Source of the DNA: Plenodomus lindquistii
Taxonomy: Eukaryota; Ascomycota; Dothideomycetes; Pleosporales; Leptosphaeriaceae
Reading direction: 5' to 3'
DNA: 64,000 bases
Assembly (NCBI GenBank): GCA_025504975.1
Contig: JANUWI010000005.1
Coordinates: 1,550,001-1,614,000 of the forward strand
The notes beneath the pieces are model-generated. The model saw only the letters and a list, made by a program, of their open reading frames with translations, was not told the DNA's origin and ran no database searches. Within the stretch, counting starts at the first letter, position 1. Each line of letters begins with the position of its first letter. A program made the translations under genes and the position numbers. Shown piece by piece: positions 59,891 to 64,000 of the stretch.

Positions 59891-61041
59891 ATGTCAAACC
59901 CTACTTTCCTTTCAGGCAACGGGGCAGCCATTGATGAGTTCCTCGCCAGATTCGATGTACGTATTGTTTCAACCTGCAATGTTTGTCACCACAGACCACG
60001 CTAAAAATATTGAAGGTCTTCCTCTTCGACTGTGATGGTGCGTGAATGTCCAACTTGTACATGCTGGCATCAAAGTGCCATTACACGTAACATGTACTGA
60101 CCGTGCAGAAGGACAGGCGTCCTCTGGTCCGGCGACCACTTGTTCGATAAGGTTCCAGAGACTCTTGAGATGCTAAGAAGCAAAGGTGGGGTTATGGCGC
60201 GGGACGTGTAGGTGCAAAGACTGATGCAACAATTTAGGCAAACAACTCGTCTTTGTGACGAACAACAGCACAAAGTCTAGGGCAGACTACAAGAAGAAGT
60301 TTGACAAGCTCGGAATTCCGGCCAAAGTGGTGCGTGTGAATGCGCCTCGCACAGACGACAACACTGACAGAGGACCAGGAGGAAGTGTTTGGCTCATCCT
60401 ACAGCGCTGCAGTGTACATCGCGCGGATCATGAAACTGCCTGCACCGAAGAACAAGGTATTTGTTCTGGGTGAATCTGGTATAGAACAGGAACTTGAGTC
60501 CGAAGGCGTCCCCTTCATCGGCGGTACAGATCCAGCTCTTCGCCGTGACATTGAACCTGAAGATTTCGAGAATATTGCGAACGGGAAACTGCTTGATCCA
60601 GACGTTGGCATCGTTCTAACAGGTCTGGACTTCCACTCGAACTATCTGAAGACAGCCATTGCGTTCCAGTACCTTCAACGCGGCGCGCAGTACCTCGCTA
60701 CGAACATCGACAGTACTCTTCCAATGGCGCATACGCTCTTTCCGGGTGCAGGATCATCTGGTGCCGCTCTCTCAAAAGCGATCGGTAGAGAGCCGTTATC
60801 CTTAGGCAAGCCCAGTCAGGCGATGATGGATGCTGTTGAGGGCAAGTTCAAATTCGATCGCACCCGCACCTGCATGGTTGGCGACCGTCTAAACACGGAT
60901 ATACAGTTTGGAATTGATGGCAAGCTAGGGGGTACGCTCGCTGTGCTGACGGGAGTAAGTAAGAAGGAGGATTTCCTCGCCGAGGGAGCACCAACTGTGC
61001 CTACCGCATACGTAGATGCACTTGGTGACTTGCTTGGTTGA
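59891..61041 (+). CDS. PHO13: PHO13-type HAD phosphatase (4-nitrophenylphosphatase / phosphoglycolate phosphatase family)
   Basis: Exons 59891-59956, 60016-60037, 60117-60185, 60238-60329 and 60373-61041, giving 305 residues, the usual length. HAD motif I is VFLFDCDGVLW (nucleophile D27, acid D29), motif II is VTNNST (60-64), then Lys229 in GKPSQ and motif III GDRLNTD (D254, D259). A large cap domain lies between motifs II and III, as in the NagD/PGP branch. Yeast Pho13 and animal PGP act as metabolite-repair enzymes, removing side products such as 2-phospholactate and 4-phosphoerythronate. It is cytosolic. Exon 2 is a 22-nt microexon carrying motif I. The last intron (60330-60372, 43 bp) is the least certain: its branch point is close to the acceptor. 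Confidence 0.92.
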
Positions 61042-61187
61042 GGCTAGCAACACCCCAGGCCGCAGGGAACAACAGTAGGCTTTTCATCGGAATACATAGA
61101 CCTATGACAATGAGGTGTTGTGTTGCAGTGCTGCTCATCGTGATCCATGAGGCGCGCGTCCGCCTAATCGAGACTAGCTCGCACTTT

Positions 61188-61212
61188 ACGCGCATGACGC
61201 GACGCGTCGCAG
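61188..61212 (+). promoter_or_regulatory. MluI cell-cycle box cluster upstream of PRI2
   Basis: ACGCGT at 61202-61207 is the centre of the palindrome GCGACGCGTCGC, 84-89 bp before the PRI2 ATG. ACGCGC at 61188-61193 is a near match. In yeasts the MBF complex binds such boxes to switch on DNA-replication genes, primase among them, at G1/S. Here it is a motif match in a fitting position. Confidence 0.55.
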
Positions 61213-61290
61213 GTGCAGCCATGCTGCGCATCATGAGCCAACATCACAACCTTGAAAGCATCACAACACAGCCGACGCCAGTACGATATC

Positions 61291-62909
61291 ATGATCCGCC
61301 ACGATTCCTCTAGAGTGGACCTCAAGCGCCGTGCAAATCTCGACTACAAGAAACGCCAGTTCGCAAAAGCAGAGTTCCAGCAACAAAATTATGAGCACCG
61401 ACTCAACTTTTACGTGCTGCCGCCCACAGCTGAGATCACACTGGAAGAGTTTGAGACTTGGGCTATTCAGCGATTGAAAGGTACCATCTCTATCCATGGA
61501 GGCTGTCTGAGAGCATCGAATAACAGTATGTGAAGTCCTCTCCGAACTCGAAGCATGCAGCTTCCGCAACCGCAGCCCCGACGAGACAGCCGAGTATATG
61601 AGGAGCATACTAGACAAACATCTACCACTGCGGTCAAACTCATCCCGGAGTCAGAAATCACAGGAGGAGAGAAGAAGGGACCACTACTCGCATTTCATTC
61701 TGCGCTTGGCTTTCTCGTCTACGGAGGACCTACGGCGGCGGTTCTCCAGGCTCGAGACGATGTTGTTCCGGCTTCGATTCAAAGACGACGATATACGCGA
61801 ACGACAAGAGTTCGTCAAGAGTCTCAGCCTTGCGTGGGAAGAAGTGGGCGAAGAGGAGAGGAGGGAACTGAAGAAGGATTTGATGGCAGCAAATCCGCAG
61901 CCGAAGAATGAGGAGCAGGAGTGGTTCAAGGTAGACTGGGAGAGGGTACCAGAACTGGTTGAGCAGAGAAAGGTCCTCCTGAAGCGGGGTAAGGCTTATG
62001 TTCCCCAGAGAGAACAAATGAGTCTGGTGGTGGCCGAATTCACCAAAAGGCTGGACGAGGCACTTGAGGTATGCCAGCAGGTCCTGCCAGATTGTACAAT
62101 GCTAACATTCGTCGCAGCTGACAGCGCGTGCACTTCCACGCCTCGACGAAGATGACCGCCTCGCTCCGATTCTTGCTCACTTATCACAATCTTTCACGGC
62201 GCCCGATGCTGCATACTCAACAGCCGATGCCAATATCGATGGCCTTTCTACCATTACCGCCAACAGCATCGACACCTTGTCTCAGAACTTCCCTCTGTGT
62301 ATGCGCAATCTCCATACAACACTCCGCGAAAATTCGCATCTCAAGCACTTCGGTCGGTTACAGTACACGCTCTTTCTCAAAGGCATAGGCCTCAATCTTG
62401 ACGAGTGTCTTATATTCTGGCGGCGATCCTTCAAACTCATGACGGACGACAAGTTCCAGAAAGAGTACAAGTACAACATCCGTCATGCCTATGGTGACGT
62501 GGGAGGTGATGCGAACCGACGCGGGCGGGGCTACACACCATATTCCTGTCAGAAGTTGCTTACAGAGCCCCTCCCTGGTCCCGGTCAATCACACGGTTGT
62601 CCATATCGCACATTCACCTCGGAGAATCTGGTCTCTATCCTACAACGCGTTGGCGTCAACGATCGCGACGTGCTTAAGACGGTGAAGGAGGATGTCAGCA
62701 AGCAACGATATCATGTTGCCTGCAATAGAGTGTTTGAGTGGAGTCACAAGCGGGAGATAAAGAAGGTCAAGGATGACGGGAGTTGGAGTGCAACAGATTT
62801 GGACACGATTGTACATCCCAACACGTACTTCAAACGGAGTTGGTTGTTGAAGCATCTTGGCGAGGGTAATGCGGGGATTGTAGACGGCGGCGAAAAGATG
62901 GAAGAATAA
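61291..62909 (+). CDS. PRI2: DNA primase large subunit
   Basis: Exons 61291-61480, 61536-62068 and 62118-62909, giving 504 residues. It is the regulatory subunit of primase in the polymerase alpha-primase complex and helps start and hand over RNA primers in the nucleus. The N-terminal domain holds YEHRLNFYVLPPTAEITLEE and RLK/VLSELEACSFRNRS across intron 1. The C-terminal domain carries the four 4Fe-4S cysteines C302 (FPLCMRN), C385 (YSCQKLL), C402 (HGCPYR) and C443 (HVACNRV). Spacings of 83, 17 and 41 compare with about 81, 17 and 40 in yeast. GRGYTPYSC and FGRLQYTLFLKGIGL are also typical. Intron 1 may use AAG (61535), which matches the family, or CAG nine bases earlier, adding three residues. 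Convergent with the aldolase gene. Confidence 0.95.
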
Positions 62910-63127
62910 GGTTTTCCTTTGCAGCACTGGGGCACATTGCGTTGGACTACTGTGATCTACGACGATCGACACCTTGATTTCTACGGTGATCACGACGGGA
63001 CTCTCTCAGCTTTCTGCAGGTCTGAATTTGTGTCCCACGAGACTGGTCGTCTTCTTTGATCCGAGCGTGTGGTCGCAAGTGCATAATTCAACGGTATATG
63101 ACGCACAAACTCAGCAACTTGCTCTCG

Positions 63128-64000
63128 TTATATTTTGTCTGCCATGCCTGCACTTCCCATCCATTCAATGTATTGTTCGATGCTTCGTTGCATGGCATCC
63201 GTAGCCTTTTCAATCAAGCCCGTCAAGGGGGTCTTTCCAGCCTCCGTCCGCATGACGTTGATGAAGTCATTGTTGAATGCGTCGTTGATGTTGACCTTGG
63301 CGACACCACAATCTATGCACTCTCTGAGTAACTTCTCCTCGAACCACTCCGCGCCTGCACCATGTAGAACCAGACTGACCCTATCTCCCACGGCCTTGTG
63401 TACCTGTTTCAGACGCTCGTAATCGAGTTGTGGTCCCTTGGGTCCGTAGTTTCCATGTACGTTGCCAAATGCGGGAGCAAGCCAGTTGATCCCTGTCGCA
63501 ACGAAGTCTTCGGCCTGCTCTGGAGTAGTGAGTATGGCTTCCAATCCCATCTCACTCAGATCGCCGACACCATCTTCTCCACCATCGATCCTGCCCGGCT
63601 CAGCCTCTGTGATGATGCCGCGCTCGTTGCAGTATCGGACCAACTCCCTTGTCTTTTCTAGATTGTCATCATAGTGACTCATATCGACCATGATGCCATC
63701 AAAGCCTTTCTCGAAACTTGCTGCCCGTTTTACGATTTCCGGGGTTTGGGCGTGGTCCATGTGCAATGCGACAGGCACGCTGGCGTTGTCTGCCGCTTCG
63801 CGCGCGGCATGAACTAGGACGCCGTCTGCGTATTGTACCGCCCAGGGAAAGAGCTGGATGATCAAAGGAGCGCGCTTGGCTTCTGCTGCTCTTACAGATG
63901 CCAGGATGCCTTCAACATTGTAACAGCAAGTTGCACAGATGGCGTATTGGTTTGCGGCAGCATGTCTGACTAGTCTGGCAGCCTTGTTCTGCGAGAGATC
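63128..64000 (-). CDS. Class II aldolase family protein (fructose/tagatose-bisphosphate type), 5' end cut by window
   Basis: The C-terminal 290 residues are visible without an intron; the frame is open at 64000 and the start lies outside. The class II, zinc-dependent aldolase motifs are VALHMDHAQTPE (zinc His and catalytic Asp), MVDMSHYD, GIITEAEPGRIDGGEDG (with Glu), PAFGNVHGNYGPKGPQLD (zinc His), LVLHGAGAEW (zinc His) and VNINDAFN (phosphate and substrate loop). The family cleaves ketose bisphosphates to dihydroxyacetone phosphate and an aldehyde phosphate. The visible part resembles the shorter fungal/bacterial branch rather than the longer main glycolytic Fba1 of yeast, so the substrate is uncertain. 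Stop TAA at 63128-63130, 218 bp from the PRI2 stop. Confidence 0.9.
   Translation of the reverse strand, partial: DLSQNKAARLVRHAAANQYAICATCCYNVEGILASVRAAEAKRAPLIIQLFPWAVQYADGVLVHAAREAADNASVPVALHMDHAQTPEIVKRAASFEKGFDGIMVDMSHYDDNLEKTRELVRYCNERGIITEAEPGRIDGGEDGVGDLSEMGLEAILTTPEQAEDFVATGINWLAPAFGNVHGNYGPKGPQLDYERLKQVHKAVGDRVSLVLHGAGAEWFEEKLLRECIDCGVAKVNINDAFNNDFINVMRTEAGKTPLTGLIEKATDAMQRSIEQYIEWMGSAGMADKI

Overview
The window comes from a filamentous ascomycete fungus, most likely a dothideomycete; the class is an inference from the look of the proteins. Genes are split by short introns (43-83 bp) with CTRAY-type branch points and lie close together on both strands. The left two thirds is a transposon graveyard mutated by repeat-induced point mutation (RIP), a process specific to such fungi.

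Region 1, positions 1-41617, is an A+T-rich block with no open frame of 60 codons or more. CpA/TpG dinucleotides are almost absent, TpA is everywhere, and CpG is partly retained, which is the RIP signature. Repeat copies can still be resolved inside it. Four full-length copies of a 1.84-kb TA-flanked inverted-repeat (Tc1/mariner-like) transposon are present, called X, A, B and C here, plus an older fragment E. Three layers are nested: X is split by A, and A is split by a 21.7-kb element bounded by 146-bp LTR-like direct repeats with a TTAAA target duplication.

Region 2, 41618-46806, is an intact, un-RIPped Ty1/copia retrotransposon on the minus strand. It has 187-bp LTRs differing at one base, a 5-bp target duplication TTAGG, a primer site matching half of tRNA-Lys(CUU), and gag and pol in one frame separated by a single UGA followed by CUA. 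It sits in the end of relic E.

Region 3, from about 46942 to the end, is gene-dense. In order: a secreted, modular cysteine-rich protein directly against the AT block (minus); a PA-TM-RING-H2 ubiquitin ligase (minus); an aquaporin (plus); the APC/C activator CDH1 (minus); aspartyl aminopeptidase of family M18 (plus); a PHO13-type phosphatase (plus); the DNA primase large subunit PRI2 (plus); and the C-terminal part of a class II aldolase (minus) that runs off the right edge. Apart from the first, these are conserved housekeeping genes with no evident shared pathway. CDH1 and PRI2 both serve the cell cycle, and MluI-box (ACGCGT) motifs lie upstream of both. Two introns, one in CDH1 and one in the M18 gene, appear to be GC-AG introns. 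All exon models were made by hand from reading frame, splice motifs and conserved protein sequence, without transcript data.
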